Made by a program: the position numbers and the translations under genes. The notes beneath the pieces are model-generated. The model had not been told where the DNA came from. It ran no database searches and saw only the letters and a list, made by a program, of their open reading frames with translations. Of a stretch of 64,000 bases of DNA, positions 47,401 to 59,532 are shown one piece after another. Source of the stretch: Ascochyta rabiei (lineage: Eukaryota; Ascomycota; Dothideomycetes; Pleosporales; Didymellaceae); contig NC_082405.1 in the NCBI RefSeq assembly GCF_004011695.2, positions 62,001 to 126,000 of the forward strand, written 5' to 3'. Positions within the stretch are counted from its first letter, which is position 1. The number at the start of each line of letters is the position of its first letter.

Positions 47401-47602
47401 TGTTAGGCGCTGGGCCTAGAGGTACCTCTGCCTGTCTTAGCAAGCTACTATAGTGCTAGCCAGCCTAGACTATATAAAGGTGTAGAAGGTTATCGCTAAT
47501 ACTCTAGCAATTAGTCTTGTTACTACACACTACGTACCTTAATACACCTGCTTTCCTCTTTAACCCTATCCTCCCTTGTAATTGCTTTATACACTGTTTA
47601 CA
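47401..47602 (+). repeat. 3' LTR of gypsy A2
   Basis: 202 bp, TGTTAGGCGC to TGTTTACA, followed by the CTATA duplication. Confidence 0.92.
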
Positions 47603-47607
47603 CTATA

Positions 47608-50071
47608 GTAGAGGGGAGATGTAGAGTTTATATAAGGCTTTCTGTACCTTTAGTAAGGTGCCTGTCTTCTAGTATCCTCTTAGCATGCTTATGTATATTT
47701 TGCAGTTAATAGCTGTATAGATAAACACATTTATATCATCCTATTATTTTAGTTTAAAATTATATTTTACAGCAATTACTATTAGCATTCTAAGTAATTA
47801 GCCTGTAAGTTTTGCTGTATATATGTCTTATAACATAATATTACCTTGTTAGTCTCCTCTAACTACAAGCCTTACTTTGCACTTGTTAAGGTAGTAGTGT
47901 TTGTTAAACTTATATATATAGACCTACATACAGTTAAGTATTGATTATCCAGACTTCTAAACTAGAGCTGCTAGAACCTTAGTCTATAACTCTATTTGTT
48001 TATAGCTTTACAGGTGTTTGTTTTCTGCTTGTTTAAATATCTTATAGAGAGGGTGCTTCTCTAGCTTTAAGTATGCTGTAGGTAATAGCAGAAGTTTATT
48101 CTAATACAGCTTAATTCCCTTCGCTATAATCCTCTTTAATTAAGCTTTATTAAAAGGTTTTCCTTTATGTTAACTAAGGTGTCCTGCCTTAGTGCCTGCT
48201 ATAAATGCAGCTGCCTACAGCGTTGTTACAGACGTTCCTTAGTCTTATTTAAGTTAGTCTGTTGTCTTATTATAGCTTATCTATTTAGTTAGGAATACTG
48301 CAAGGAGAGGAGTTAGTAGAGGCGTTGGGTATACCTCTACAATCTTTCTGCCTTAGTAATATTAGGGTTGTTTAGCACGCAGAGTATTCTCCTACGTTGT
48401 CTTATTCTTATAGAATATTTTAGTTTTAGATATATAGCTCTATATAGCTAGAAGTTTAACTATACTAATCTAAGTTGTAATTTTCTTTAATATACTATGC
48501 ATAAGGTTATCTATAATATCCTCTATTTTACTGTTAAATATTGTTTCTTTATTAAACACTATATTACAGGTACTAATTACTTTAGCTATTAATAGGACCT
48601 AGATTTAGTATATGTTAGTAGACTAGTATCCTACTTAGTATCTAATCTATACCTTTAGGTCTAGTCTTTATAGCCTTAATTTTTTTAATAAGTGTTATTA
48701 GTTATAGCGAATGCTTTGCATCTATATACTCTTAAGTAAGCCTAGTTTAGTTTTTAAGGTCTAGTAACTATACTATTTATAGTGGCTATATGCGTAAAGA
48801 ATATTTTATACAGAAATCTCTACTTATTTAGATAATTTAGCGTCTAATTGTATAGGTATACTGCTGTTCTAGTAATTTCTAGCTAGAGTTCCTATAGTAG
48901 ATTTGCGTCTAGTTAAATTATGCGTGCCTTCTCTTTTATTACACCCCCTAAGCATTTAGCTCCTCTATTCTAAGCTTGTATGTCTAGAGCAGAAGGCTTA
49001 AGTTTTATTAAGAGGGATATGCACTATCTCTTAACCTCTTATTTAACTATAACAATTTTATTATCTGTCTTAATTACCTTAACTGTAATATTTAACTGTT
49101 TCTTTAAGAACTAGATAAAGATCCTAAGTAGACAAATAATAGATCTTACAGGCCTGTTGTCCTTAAAGTAGAAGTCCTACAGGTACTAAGAGTGTTAGCA
49201 AGTAATAAGCATTTAACTCTTTTCCTTGTTAAAGCTTCCTGCTTTATATTTATAGAAGTCTGTAGCTATTTGTTTACCTAGGCCTTTATTACTTGATTAT
49301 AGGGTTCTTTATATTTAATACTTTAATTTTAATTATTTACATACGTTATATTACACTGTTATAATACCTTTAATCTTTACACCTTAGATGAATACATAAG
49401 GTGCTTAATTGCAGATAGTCCTAGATATCTAAGCCTCTTATGCTACATTATAGCTGTTGCTCTCTATAGTAATCTTCTATTACAATTTATACGCACATAG
49501 AGTGCTGCTATAGCTATATTTAGTTGTTTAATAACCTACTATCTAAAGCTTTCTATTAGGATAGCTATAATGCTGCTGTTTCTTTAACATAGCGTTGTTA
49601 GATCTTCTTAGTTATCCTACTATATTCCTTGTCTTTTAAGTAACCTAAATAATACCAGGTTACAGAGGAAATCTAGGCACTACGCAACATTGTCTAAGCG
49701 TAGTACTTATTTACCTTAAGATCCCTCTGCTAATGTATTAACAGTACTATATCCTTATATCTAGACCTTAGAGTTCCTAGTCTAGATATAATCTTCTATT
49801 GCTAGCTAGCGTACGTCTCTAAGTCTTAAGAGGTTATTGCAGATATACGTAGTTAAGCTAGAATCTAGAAGAAATACCTCCTTTAATAGATATCCTTAAT
49901 TACTTATACTACATACTACTCTTATACTACCTTTATTAACCTAAGCAATTTTTCAGGTATCTAGTTACTTAATAATCTTGTCTAGTGTTTAAGACGTCTT
50001 AATATATAGAGTAATTAATTAAGACGCTGTTATTTTTTACAGTTACTTAGTCCCTTAAGACATTGCCTATA
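47608..50071 (-). pseudogene. Copia pol, middle part: integrase and N-terminal RT
   Basis: Read leftwards: integrase with 'TDNKIV' (family TDNE), 'NRGAKCLGGVIKEKAR' and 'LEITRTAVYLYN' at about 48850-49090, then the reverse transcriptase start with 'VKYNFKLKQYDA'-like sequence and 'LLKVQKALYGLRISPLLW'-like sequence close to 47610 (several residues replaced by RIP-type stops). The frame breaks exactly at the A2 target site and resumes at 40297. Upstream (gag side) it is cut by the LINE at 50072. Confidence 0.8.
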
Positions 50072-50084
50072 TTCTTTTTTATAA
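50072..50084. repeat. LINE target-site duplication, left copy
   Basis: TTCTTTTTTATAA, identical to 56203-56215. Confidence 0.85.
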
Positions 50085-50107
50085 TGATTAATTAATTAAT
50101 TAATAAG
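50085..50107 (-). repeat. LINE 3' tail, TTAA repeats
   Basis: TGATTAATTAATTAATTAAT-type sequence immediately beside the 13-bp duplication, where a LINE 3' end is expected. It replaces the usual poly(A). Confidence 0.7.
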
Positions 50108-50299
50108 TTTAACGTCCTGTGTAAGTCTAAGACTATATAAGACGAGAGCAGTTAAGCTACTCTGGTAGTTTAAGGAGCGTGGTTGTAAAAGGTAGTAAAT
50201 ATGGGTTCAGAGTCCTGTAGTGAGAGCCTGTGCTCTAGGGGGTTAACAGCATTTTTTAGGTGTCTGTTGTTTGTTGTAGGTACTACTTGCGGGTGCCTA

Positions 50300-53200
50300 C
50301 TCTGGTGTCTAAAATAAAAGCTAGAGTAGCTAGAATTCCCTAGGTTGTGTGGAGTAGTAGGTTTATTAAGAGTCGTTGTCCTTGTAGGTTGTCCTGTATT
50401 GTTTTTCTTGCTTGTTTGTATTCTTTACAGCTAAGTAGGAGGTGTTAAGTTGTTTGTGTGTGGCCGCAGATACATCTGTTGCTATCTACCTTCTGTAGGT
50501 TATAGAGGTATGCTTTATTATATCTATGTCCTAGTTTTAGTTAGTAGTAGGCACTTGCTAACTCTTGTTTGGTATTTTTGGGTAGTTTTATCCTGTTTGT
50601 TGGTCCTAGCCAGTATTTTGCTGCATAGGTGTCTGTTTTCCTTAGGATTGCTTTAGCTCTGTAGGTAACTAGTTTGTAAACCTATTTGTCTTTTGTAATA
50701 GCTTTTACTCAGATTCTAGTTATAGCAATGCTTGTAGCGTTAGAGGTAGGTCTCTTTTTTGTTGCTTCTTTTGCTAGAAGGTCTGCTTTCTTGTTTCCTG
50801 CAATGTCTTAGTGGCCAGGGGTCCATTTAAGGCTTATTGTGGCTCCTTTATCTTTAATAGTTTTAGCTGCCTTTATGCAGCGTATTTGCTAAGCTTGTCT
50901 AGGCTTGTTTAAAGGAGTTTTTAGTCTTAGGATGGCTGCCTAGTTGTCTGTAAAGACTTGGACGTTCTGTCCTGTAGTAGCTATAGTAGCTGCAATTTTA
51001 ATGCCTCTTGTTATTCCTTCTAGGTCTCCGTTGTATACAATTTAGCCTTTACTAATATTGTAGTTTATAGTGTGGATTTCCTTTAGCTCTTGGTTGTAGT
51101 CTAGGACTGTGATTCCTACTTCTATCCCTAGGCCTCCCTCTACAGAGGAAGCGTCTGTGTAGATAGCTAGTAAATTACTTCCTACTTTCTATAGTATCTG
51201 TGTTTTGTGTGCTTTTGCTTCTTCTTCTTTTAGTACTTTTAAGATTTCAGTTTAGTATGCAATAGCCTTGTTCTAGGGGCAGAAGTAGAAGTCTTTTAGA
51301 TTCTCTTCTCTTATGCTAGGTATAGCTTTTTCTATAGACTATATAATTTGCATAAGCTGTATAGAAGGTCCTACTCTTAGCCTAGTACAGTTAACCTCTC
51401 TTTACTCTGTGCTAGAGTCTAGGTCCGTGTTTTGTAGGGTGGATTTTAGCTGTGTTGTAGCAGTGTAGATAGGGTTGTTCTTTAGGAGCTTCCTCGCTCT
51501 AAAGGCGTACTTTCTTATTGCAGTGTTTAGCCTTATTGTAGGAGGGGCTAGTGCTGCCTCTACCTCCTAGGGCATTATAGGTGAGGTTTGGAAGGTACCT
51601 AAGATTTTCCTAAGTGCTAGGTTTTGTAGTCCTTGTAGTTGTTTTGCTATCCTAGCTTATTACTTTTAGAAGACTTGGCATCTATAGTCTGCTATGCTTA
51701 TAACACAGGCTAGGTATATTTGTCGTAGAGCAGTAGGTGTAAGGCCATTACTGCTATTTGCTAGTCTGCACATTCTGTAGAAGGCGTTTCTTGCTTAGCT
51801 AATCCTTGTGGCAGCATGCTCCTTAAAGGAGAGCCTGTTGTTAAAGTAGATTCCTAGCCATTTAACAGTCTTTTTTAGTGTTATAGTAGACCTGTCTAGC
51901 AGGGTAAGAGTGTAGTTTTCTGCTTTTTAGCTTAAAGTAAAGTGGATAAGTTTAGTTTTTAGTGCATTAAACTGTATTACACAGCTAGATCCTTTTGCAA
52001 ATAGGCTGGCTATATCTCTTTCTAGTAGGCGGATGTTTTTCTTTAGGCTAGTAGATGATACTGTAATAGCTAGGTTGTCTAGGTAGAACAGCGAGTAGTT
52101 TGTAATTAACTAGAATAGAGGTCTAATATATATCCGGAACAGGATAGGTAAGACAGGGCTTTCTTATAGGATTCCAGCGTTTATATTGCTGAATTCTTCT
52201 GTTTCTCTATTAAAAGACAGTCGTAGTTGGCGTCTAGAGAGGAAGGATTGGATCCAGGCTATTAGACTGCAGGGTAGCTTTAGTTGTTGTAGGATAGTAA
52301 GTAGTTAGCCTAGTAAGACGTGGTTAAAGGCTCCTTTAATGTCTAGGAACACTGTAGTTGTTGTACGCTTTAGTTTCCTTTGTTCTTATATTTAGTTTAG
52401 CAGCAGTATAGAGGCGTCTCTAGCTGATTTTTATTCCCTTCTACCTAGTTAGGAAGGGTGTAGTAGGGTAGTTGTTTTAGTAAGTATTCTAAGCTGTTTA
52501 GCAACTAGTCTTTCTGCAACTTTGCCTAGGCAGCTAAGGAGAGCAATTACTCTGTAGGCTTTAGGGGCTGCATAGTCTAGTTTGTTTAGCTTTTTTAGGA
52601 TAACTTCTATTGCTCTTTTCTAGATTTAAGGGTGGTATCTATAGTTAAATAGTGTAGAGAATATATAGAAGAATATGTCTGTTTCTACTTTGTATGCTGT
52701 AGTAATTATCTCCTAGTTTATTGCATCTGGTTCTAGGGAGCTACTTTGGATTTGTGAGGAGCAGGCGTGTTCTAGCTCCTCTTTAGTAAGGGGTGGCTAT
52801 TCCTAGCTACCTTCTTAGTAGGTCCTCCATTCTATAGGCTGAGAGGAAGGTAGTTTAGGGAAGAGAGTGTCTCTTAGCGCTGAGCACTTGCCTTAAAAGG
52901 AGTTCTCTATTCCCCTAGGGCCTTGTATAGCAGGTATGCTTTAGTTACCTACAGTCCTAGTATAGGATAATGCCTTAAAGATTAATTTTATGTCCTCTTT
53001 TTCTAGGAATTAATTCTAGTGGTTGCGTTTTGCTGCTTTTACTGTTTATAGGTAGTTGTTTCTAGTAATTAGGTAGTCCCTTTTCTATATGTATGTAGTT
53101 GTAGGGCTATTAGCTAGTTCTCTCTATAGGAGGCGTTGTTTGTTAAGCATGTTTGTCCTTAGTAGTTTTAGGTCTAGGTTCTACTAAGGTTTGCTTCTTG

Positions 53201-54190
53201 CACTAGTAGAGCTTTGTAGGATTGTAGTTTTAGCTGCGTTTGTTATTGCTGTAGTAAGCTCCTTCCCTATTGCTTTAAGCTGCTTTTCTAGCTCTCTGTC
53301 CTTTCCTTGGATTAGGAGTAGAGAGGTGCTAGTAGAGTGTCTAGGGCTTAAAGTGTTTAGGGCAACGCTTTTTCCTAATTTGTTTGCTAGCTCCTTCTAA
53401 AATAGGTCCTAGTCTGCCTTTTTAGTGTTAAACCGGGGGGTAGGGTTGTTTAGAAGCTGTGTTCTAGGCATAGTAATTGTAAATAGTATACCTAGGTGGT
53501 CTAAGCCTATACCTACTAGGGTTTGCTAGTCTTCTATCTGGTTTGTAAGCCTGTGTGTGGCAAAGGTAAGGTCTAGAACACTTTCCCTTCTTATGTTAGG
53601 CCTGTAGAAGGTGCCTGTACTAGGAGTGTTTAGTAGCTCTAGGTTTTACTCTTCTATCTAGGCAATAAAGCTACTGGCTTTTAGTGTTATAGTAGTTATA
53701 GTAGGGTCCTACTAAGGGTAGTAGGTGTTAAAGTCCCCTAGTAGGATTAAGTTAGGCAGAGTTTAGCTATTTAGAAGCTTTCTTTCTACTCTTATTGTTC
53801 CTTATGCGTTTGTTTAGTTGTATATATTATAGATTATAAAGTTTAACCTAGACTGCTAGACTATAATAGCTAGAAAGTCTAGGTTAGGGTTTACATCTGC
53901 TGTTGGGGTAATTTGTACTGGTGTTAAGCGTAGGACATAGGCTAGAACGCGTGGCCTTATGCTATAGTCCTGTAGTAGGGGTAGGATTTATATAAAGGAG
54001 GGGTGGTTTACAGAGCGTGTGTCTAAGTAGTCTAAAGGTTGTTATTAAGTAGGGGTAAGCTACAGTTCTTGTACTAAGACAAGGTCTATAGCAAGTTCTA
54101 CTGCAAGTTGTAAGGCGCTCTCTATAGCTTGTGCGCTCTTGTTTAGATTTACTTATAGAATCCTTAGGTTGTCTAGCATTCTAGGTATGT
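50300..54190 (-). pseudogene. LINE ORF2: endonuclease, reverse transcriptase, RNase H
   Basis: The RNase H end is clear: 'LKWTPGHQDIAGNKKADLLA' at about 50770-50830, followed by 'LKLGHRYNKAYLYNLQKV' and 'RCICGHTQTT' (about 50450-50550), a Cys/His tail common in Tad/I elements. Reverse transcriptase is at about 51800-52900 and the endonuclease domain at about 53300-54180, placed from order and scattered matches. Stops are mainly TAG/TAA. Confidence 0.8.
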
Positions 54191-55657
54191 TTGTGCGTTT
54201 ATTATAGCCTTATAGGCTGCACATTAAATGCTATCTGCTGTATGTGCTTCTTTATAGTTTATATACTTAGGTATAGTATATACGTAGGCTTTACTAGTAG
54301 TACTACACATATTACACTTATGTAGTGTTGTAGGGTGTTTATCTACGCATATTTTGCATATAGTGCTATTAAGGCACCTGTTCTCTGTATGTCTAAATTG
54401 CTGACATTTTTAGCATTGTATAGTAGGAGGCGTAGGAACAAACTTCTCTGTTCTTATGCTAGCTTCTAGTAGGTATAGTCTATTGCGTATAGCTTGTTGT
54501 GCTTCTTTTTCTATTACAAACGCTACACAGACAGATCCTAGTTGTTGCTTCTGTCTCCTTTTATAGCTTGTTAGCCAGAATAGGTTTCCTACTATTGTTA
54601 GGCCTTTGTTAAAGGTAGTTATCTCTAACTTAAGCACCTCTAGGTCCTGGTTTGTTTCTAGAGACGTGGGGATGTTGTGTAGGATTACTTTGTGCCATAG
54701 TTCTATTAGAAGGGCTTCCTTGTAGGTAGTAACTAATTGCTAGATTACTTAGTTTTCAAGCAGGTATTTTGCAGTGAAGGAGGGTGTTGTAGTAAGAACA
54801 ATGTTGTTCCTCCTACTTAGGCTAGCAGAAGCAACTACAGGGAGGCTTACTCCTTTATCTATAAAGGCCTTATTAAAAGTATTACGCATCTCTAGGGGGG
54901 TAAAAGAGGGTAGTTCTTGCTCTAGTGTAAGAACTAGTTGGCGTGCACTTAGAGAGTTCTTTATAATAGTAGGTTGCTTCTTCTTTATAACTGTTTGCTA
55001 GTCTGTGTTCTTAGGGAGGTTGGCTAAAGCTGCAGATGCGTATAAAGTAGGCTAAGTAGAAGGTTAAATAGTAGGAGTCTTAGTAGCTAGGGTAGGTTTC
55101 TAAAGGAGTTTTGCTCTTGTTTCAATTGATTTAGACACTGTTTTAAGGTTAGATACTTAGGAGGCTAGGATAGAGAGGCCTTGTTTGTTTATCCTGTTGT
55201 TTTCTGTGTAGTCTTAAAAGATTTCTAGAAGGTCTAGGAGGTTTAATTGTTCCTTGTTTAAGGTAGCTAGGGAGGAAGCCTAGATAACCATTGTCCTGGC
55301 AATAGATAGAGCTTCTTTTACTGTTTTAGCAATAGGAGCTTGGTTTATAGGCCTAGTAGCTATGTTAAACTAGAAGGGGGGAAGCCTAGGTGCTGTTAGA
55401 GTAGCAGGTCTACTAGCTGGTCGTTTAGAGGGAGCAGAGGGTAGAGGTAACGTTTTAGTTCTGTTGAATATACTAGGTTAGTGTATTCCTAGAGTAGATT
55501 ATAGGTGTAGTGTAGACGACGAGGGTATAGATATAGGTCTTAGGATTAGTATAGGCTGGTACATCTCTTCTAGAGGGGTTAGGGAGCTAGGGGGGCTTAT
55601 TTCCATTGTCCCTGTGTTTGGAGATTGGTCTCTATTAGGTGGTGGTTCCGGTTCCAT
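54191..55657 (-). pseudogene. LINE ORF1 (gag-like, zinc knuckles)
   Basis: Starts at an ATG at 55657 ('MEPEPPPNRDQS'; a second in-frame ATG at 55606). It runs through a Pro/Ser-rich N-terminus and a helical middle ('LNKEQLNLLDLLEIF') to the open stretch 54410-54637. Zinc knuckles follow at about 54300-54420 ('KCQQFRHTENRC', 'CKICVDKHPTTLHKC'). Several TAG/TAA stops interrupt it. It is expected to bind RNA. Confidence 0.8.
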
Positions 55658-56202
55658 AGTCCTGGGTCCTGGGTCCTGGTCCTGGGTGGGGTTTTCCTTC
55701 TCTTTTTTAAGATGAAATAACTAAGAAATGACTAGAAGAGAGCTTGTTTTTGCACAGAAAGAGGTACCTAGTCTCTATCCGCTTTTTAGAGCTAAAAAAC
55801 AAGGAAAAGGCAGTCTTAGCTTTACTATTCTTGCCTTTTCTTCTATTCTTACTGGCCTAACTAGTAGACCTCTAGGAGTAGAAAGAAGGGGTTGAAAGCA
55901 GAAAGCTAAGGAAAGGCTTGTTGCTATCTAGTAGGGGTGGGATTTGTTGGTTGTTGTGTTCGTTAAGGTAAGATCTTAGGAGATAAGATAAGATAAGAAT
56001 GTTGTTGTAGGGGAGGTCTGTGCTCTGCAAATCCGAAAATTTTTACAACAGATTAGGTTGGATAACCAGGCAGCGTGCAGCAACTAGACGCCTAAAGGCT
56101 CTAGGAAGCTTAGGATAGTATATCCTCGCTAGGTTAAGATAGATTCTAATGTTTCTCCGGTGTGCAGGGCCCTATGTCGAAATTTTGCTTTGTTGTGTCG
56201 TG

Positions 56203-56215
56203 TTCTTTTTTATAA
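56203..56215. repeat. LINE target-site duplication, right copy
   Basis: TTCTTTTTTATAA, identical to 50072-50084. Confidence 0.85.
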
Positions 56216-56244
56216 GTTACTGTTATATTTAAGCTTATACTGTA

Positions 56245-58107
56245 ACGTACTCCACAGGTAAGCGGATTAAACGGGTGAGCAGATCACTCTGCCAAGACCA
56301 CACCAAACCTCCACCTTACCACGCAATGCCTCAACAACAACATCAATCTACGCCCTTAAGAGAAGCTGCGATACAGCTTGCGCTCTAGGCAATTAAATAA
56401 GACGTAATGCTTACCCTGTAACGCGCTGCAGCTATATATAACGCGCCTTATAGCATACTACACGCTTAATACACATGACAACCTACACAAGCTAATTGTA
56501 CGCCAGTTCAACAGATTATGGACCAGACTAAGGAGGACGTGATTGCTGAGTACATCCTTAAGCTAGATGCATAAGGATTTGCCCCTTAGCTGGCTGCTAT
56601 AGCTAATATAGCTAATTCTTTACGTGCTAAGCACAATATAGGTTATGTTAGTATAAACTAGCCTAACACGTTTGTTCAGCGCCGCCCTAACCTTAAAGTA
56701 AGGTTTAATTGTAAGTACAACTACAAGAGAGCCCTCTGTAAGGATCTAGAGATTATTAGGGGCTGGTTTAGGCTTGTAGCAAATGTTAAAGCTAAGTATA
56801 GTATCTAAGATAATAATATATATAACTTTAATAAGACAGGCTTTATAATAGGCTAGATATTAACAGGAGTAGTTATTACAGGCTTAGAGCGTTAAAGATA
56901 GCTAAAGGTAGTGTAGTAGGGTAACTATAAGTAGATAATAGTTATATAGGGCATTAATAGCATAGGGTAGGCTATTCCACCCTTTATTATCTTTAAAGGC
57001 TGTAACTACCTCTCTGCCTAGTACAAAGAGGACAATCTGCCCTATAACTGGGTTATTAGAGTCTCTAAGAACAGATGGACTACTAACAAGCTTAGTCTAG
57101 ACTAGTTAAAGCACTTTAATGCCTATACAAAGACGCGCACCTAAGGAGTGCACTAGCTGCTCCTTATTAACAGCTACAAGAGCTACAACTCCCTTAACTT
57201 CTAATAATACTGTAAGGAAGCAAAGATTGTTACACTGTGTATGCCTCTACACTTATCTTACCTCTTACAACCACTAGATGTAGGTTGTTTTGCCCCTCTA
57301 AAGAAGTTATATAGGCGCTAAGCTAAGAATCCTATATACAACTATATTACTTATATTACTAAAACTAAGTTTCTACTATGCTTTATAGACGCCTATAAGG
57401 AGACATTTACTTCTAGCAATATCTAAGAAGGCTTCTAAGGCGCTAGAATAGTCCCCCTTAACCCAGAACGGGTTATAATGGGTCTTGATGTCCGCCTACG
57501 TACCTTACCGCTACCTACTGTAGAAGATAAGCCCTAGCAGTCCTAAACCCTAAGCACTACCCTGCAATTAGGGTCGTAATTAACGCTGGTTTAAGAGAGG
57601 ATTCAAAGGCATGCAAGCAGCTGACTAACTTTAATTGTTAAGGCCTTTAAAAAGCTTGCTAAAGGCGCAGCTATAGTAGCGCATAAGCTAGTGTTAGCTT
57701 AAAGGGAGATTACTGGGCTTTAAGTAGTAAATAAGGCTGCTACGCGACGTAAATCGCATAAAAGAAAGCAATTACAGCAGGAGAGAGTCCTAACAGCTAA
57801 GGAAGGCCTTTAATTAACTACTCTAACTAAGTTTAGGGCGCATGGTGATAGTAAGAAGGTAAAGAAGCAAGTGCGCGCTAAAGGAGGGGAAGTAACCTAA
57901 AGACGCTGTACAAAGTGCTACAACGTTAGACATAACTTACGTACATGTAAGAAGGCTGTAGAAGATGTTTCTAAATAATATTATGTACTGCACTACTGTA
58001 TACAAGGCTAAAGTGGGCTAATATAAGCTATAATAGGGTAGAAATTTAGTGTGGTCTTGGCAGAGTGATCCGCTTACCCGTTTGATCCGCTTACCCGTAG
58101 AGTACGT
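56245..58107 (+). mobile_element. Fot1/pogo-type DNA transposon
   Basis: 1,863 bp with 59-bp terminal inverted repeats (56245-56303 and 58049-58107) and a TA duplication (56243-56244, 58108-58109). The terminal repeats differ at only a few positions, all transitions. It is inserted in the copia element just beside the LINE. Confidence 0.93.
56326..57978 (+). pseudogene. Transposase of the pogo element, RIP-inactivated
   Basis: From 'MPQQQHQSTPLREAA' at 56326 the frame runs to a C-terminal Cys motif 'RRCTKCYNVRHNLRTCKK' (about 57899-57955). The DDE core is recognisable: 'IYNFNKTGFIIG' (family NFDETGF, so the catalytic Asp reads Asn), 'AIPPFIIFKGCNYLSA', 'LLLINSYKSYNS' (family LIxDGHxSH, again mutated), 'PLHLSYLLQPLDVGCFAPLK'. 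Many TAG/TAA stops. Dead as a transposase. Confidence 0.88.
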
Positions 58108-58109
58108 TA

Positions 58110-59355
58110 CTAGTTTTACAACGCCTCTATTTAGCTTAAACTACTTAGGTGCCTTAGCTGTATTTACGTAGTAGTTGTTAGATATATTATAACACTATTT
58201 ATAGGCAGGATATATATCTTTAGCTCTTACTGTATTCCTCTCTAGGAGCTACATAGTTCTGGCACTTTAGCTATCTATCTTTCTTTTGCTTTACCTAAGG
58301 TTTCCCTAGCCTTAATAATTATTGTTAGATAGCGCTCTTAGTTCTCTACTAAAGGCGTCCCTTTATAGGTTTAAGTTAGATTTACTACTTACTGCGTATA
58401 ATGCCTCTTCTACTATAAAGGCACTCTTAGGCTTCCCTCTTAGTAGATATTAAAGGCTTATATAATTATAGAAGAGTTTTATTATTCTTTTCCTGTTTAT
58501 AGCTTTCTTATAGCATCCTAGCCCTTAAAACACTACAGTCTAGGTTAATGCCATCTTAGATAGAGAGCCTAGAAAATTATTAATAACAGCTTGTATTTAC
58601 ATAACCTTAGCTACCTTAAGGGTCTTCGCTTAAGTTAGTGCCTATTTATATTTACTTAGCTATATCTCCTGATTTATAGTTGTTTATATTAGTCTAAGTA
58701 TAGTGTAGTATCTTTCTTATACTTATACCTGTTCTTTGTCTATATCTACTCTAATAGTGTCTTAGAGAGTAGGTATCTATTTGCGCAGCGTTATGTTTTC
58801 TGCGTAGCAGCTTAGGTGCAGATGTAGTGTTACTGTTATAAGAATGTACTTAACTGTTCTTAATATTTTACTTTTCTTATCTTAATAGTCTTTCTTAAGT
58901 ATCTTATATAACTTAAGGCAAAGCTTATAGTCTTTACAATCTTGTTTATATACCTCTTGTCCCTTTTCTAAGAGGTCTAATACCTATATTAGCATTATAG
59001 GTGTTTACAGCGTAGTTATTAACATGTCTATTACTTTCTATATTATTCTGCGTGTTCTGCTTTAACCTGCTTAGATAGTCTATAATAACGTAGTTAAGGT
59101 GTTACTTATACTTATTACTAGTTTATATTATGTAATTTCTAGAGGTAGTAGCGCCTCTAGTTATATGTGTTAGAGTTATACCCCTTTAGGGTCTGCTAGC
59201 AGCTATATATCTTACAACTAGCACGTAATTTTAAGTTAGCAGTACTAGGAGACCTAGTCGCTTAAGTTAGTGAGAATAACTGTTGCGTCCCTCTAGCTTT
59301 AGCTAGTTGCTATTTTGCTTGTTATTAGCGCTTATTGTAGCAGCAGTAAAACTTT
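58110..59355 (-). pseudogene. Copia gag region
   Basis: The remaining 5' internal part of the copia, between pogo and the 5' LTR. Minus-strand frames such as 'VINNFLGSLSK' and 'AFIVEEALYAVSSKSNLN' are compatible with a copia gag, but similarity by eye is weak. The call rests mainly on position, orientation and total length. Confidence 0.55.
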
Positions 59356-59359
59356 TAAT

Positions 59360-59527
59360 TGTTAGATTACATAGTAATAGTAATAAGTTAATAACAATGT
59401 ATTAATATTGTGTTCTTGTTCTACATAAGGGTGATTTTTGTCTTATCTAGGTTCTAGTAGAGGCCTCTGCATAGTTTCTTAGCAGGTATATCGCCTCACC
59501 CATTTCTCCAATACCTGTCATTTAACA
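59360..59527 (-). repeat. 5' LTR of the copia element
   Basis: 168 bp, pair of 38951-39118, bordered on the right by AAAGT. Confidence 0.9.
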
Positions 59528-59532
59528 AAAGT

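Larger units (their letters stand above)
40298..47602 (+). mobile_element. Full-length Ty3/gypsy chromovirus, family A copy 2 (A2)
   Basis: 7,305 bp with 202-bp LTRs (40298-40499 and 47401-47602). The exact duplication CTATA is at 40293-40297 and 47603-47607. It is inserted in the copia reverse transcriptase, in opposite orientation. By eye its two LTRs differ at about 13 positions, mostly transitions. It has the same layout as A1, including pol, the antisense region and the polypurine tract. Confidence 0.93.
50085..56202 (-). mobile_element. Full-length Tad/I-like LINE
   Basis: 6,118 bp between identical 13-bp target duplications. On the minus strand: 5' UTR (56202 to about 55658), ORF1, ORF2 with endonuclease, reverse transcriptase and RNase H, and a short TTAA-type tail (50085-50107) next to the left duplication. 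RIP-type stops are present but milder than in the gypsy elements. An RNase H after the reverse transcriptase fits the I/Tad group. Confidence 0.9.
38951..59527 (-). mobile_element. Full-length Ty1/copia element carrying three nested inserts
   Basis: LTRs of 168 bp at 38951-39118 and 59360-59527, each starting TGTTAGATTA and ending TTTAACA on the plus strand. The exact target duplication AAAGT is at 38946-38950 and 59528-59532, inside the gypsy B reverse transcriptase. A polypurine tract (CTAAGGGGGTG, minus strand) precedes the 3' LTR. Removing gypsy A2, the LINE and the pogo element, each with one target duplication copy, leaves 5,271 bp, a normal copia length. Domain order and orientation agree across all the gaps. 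Confidence 0.9.
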
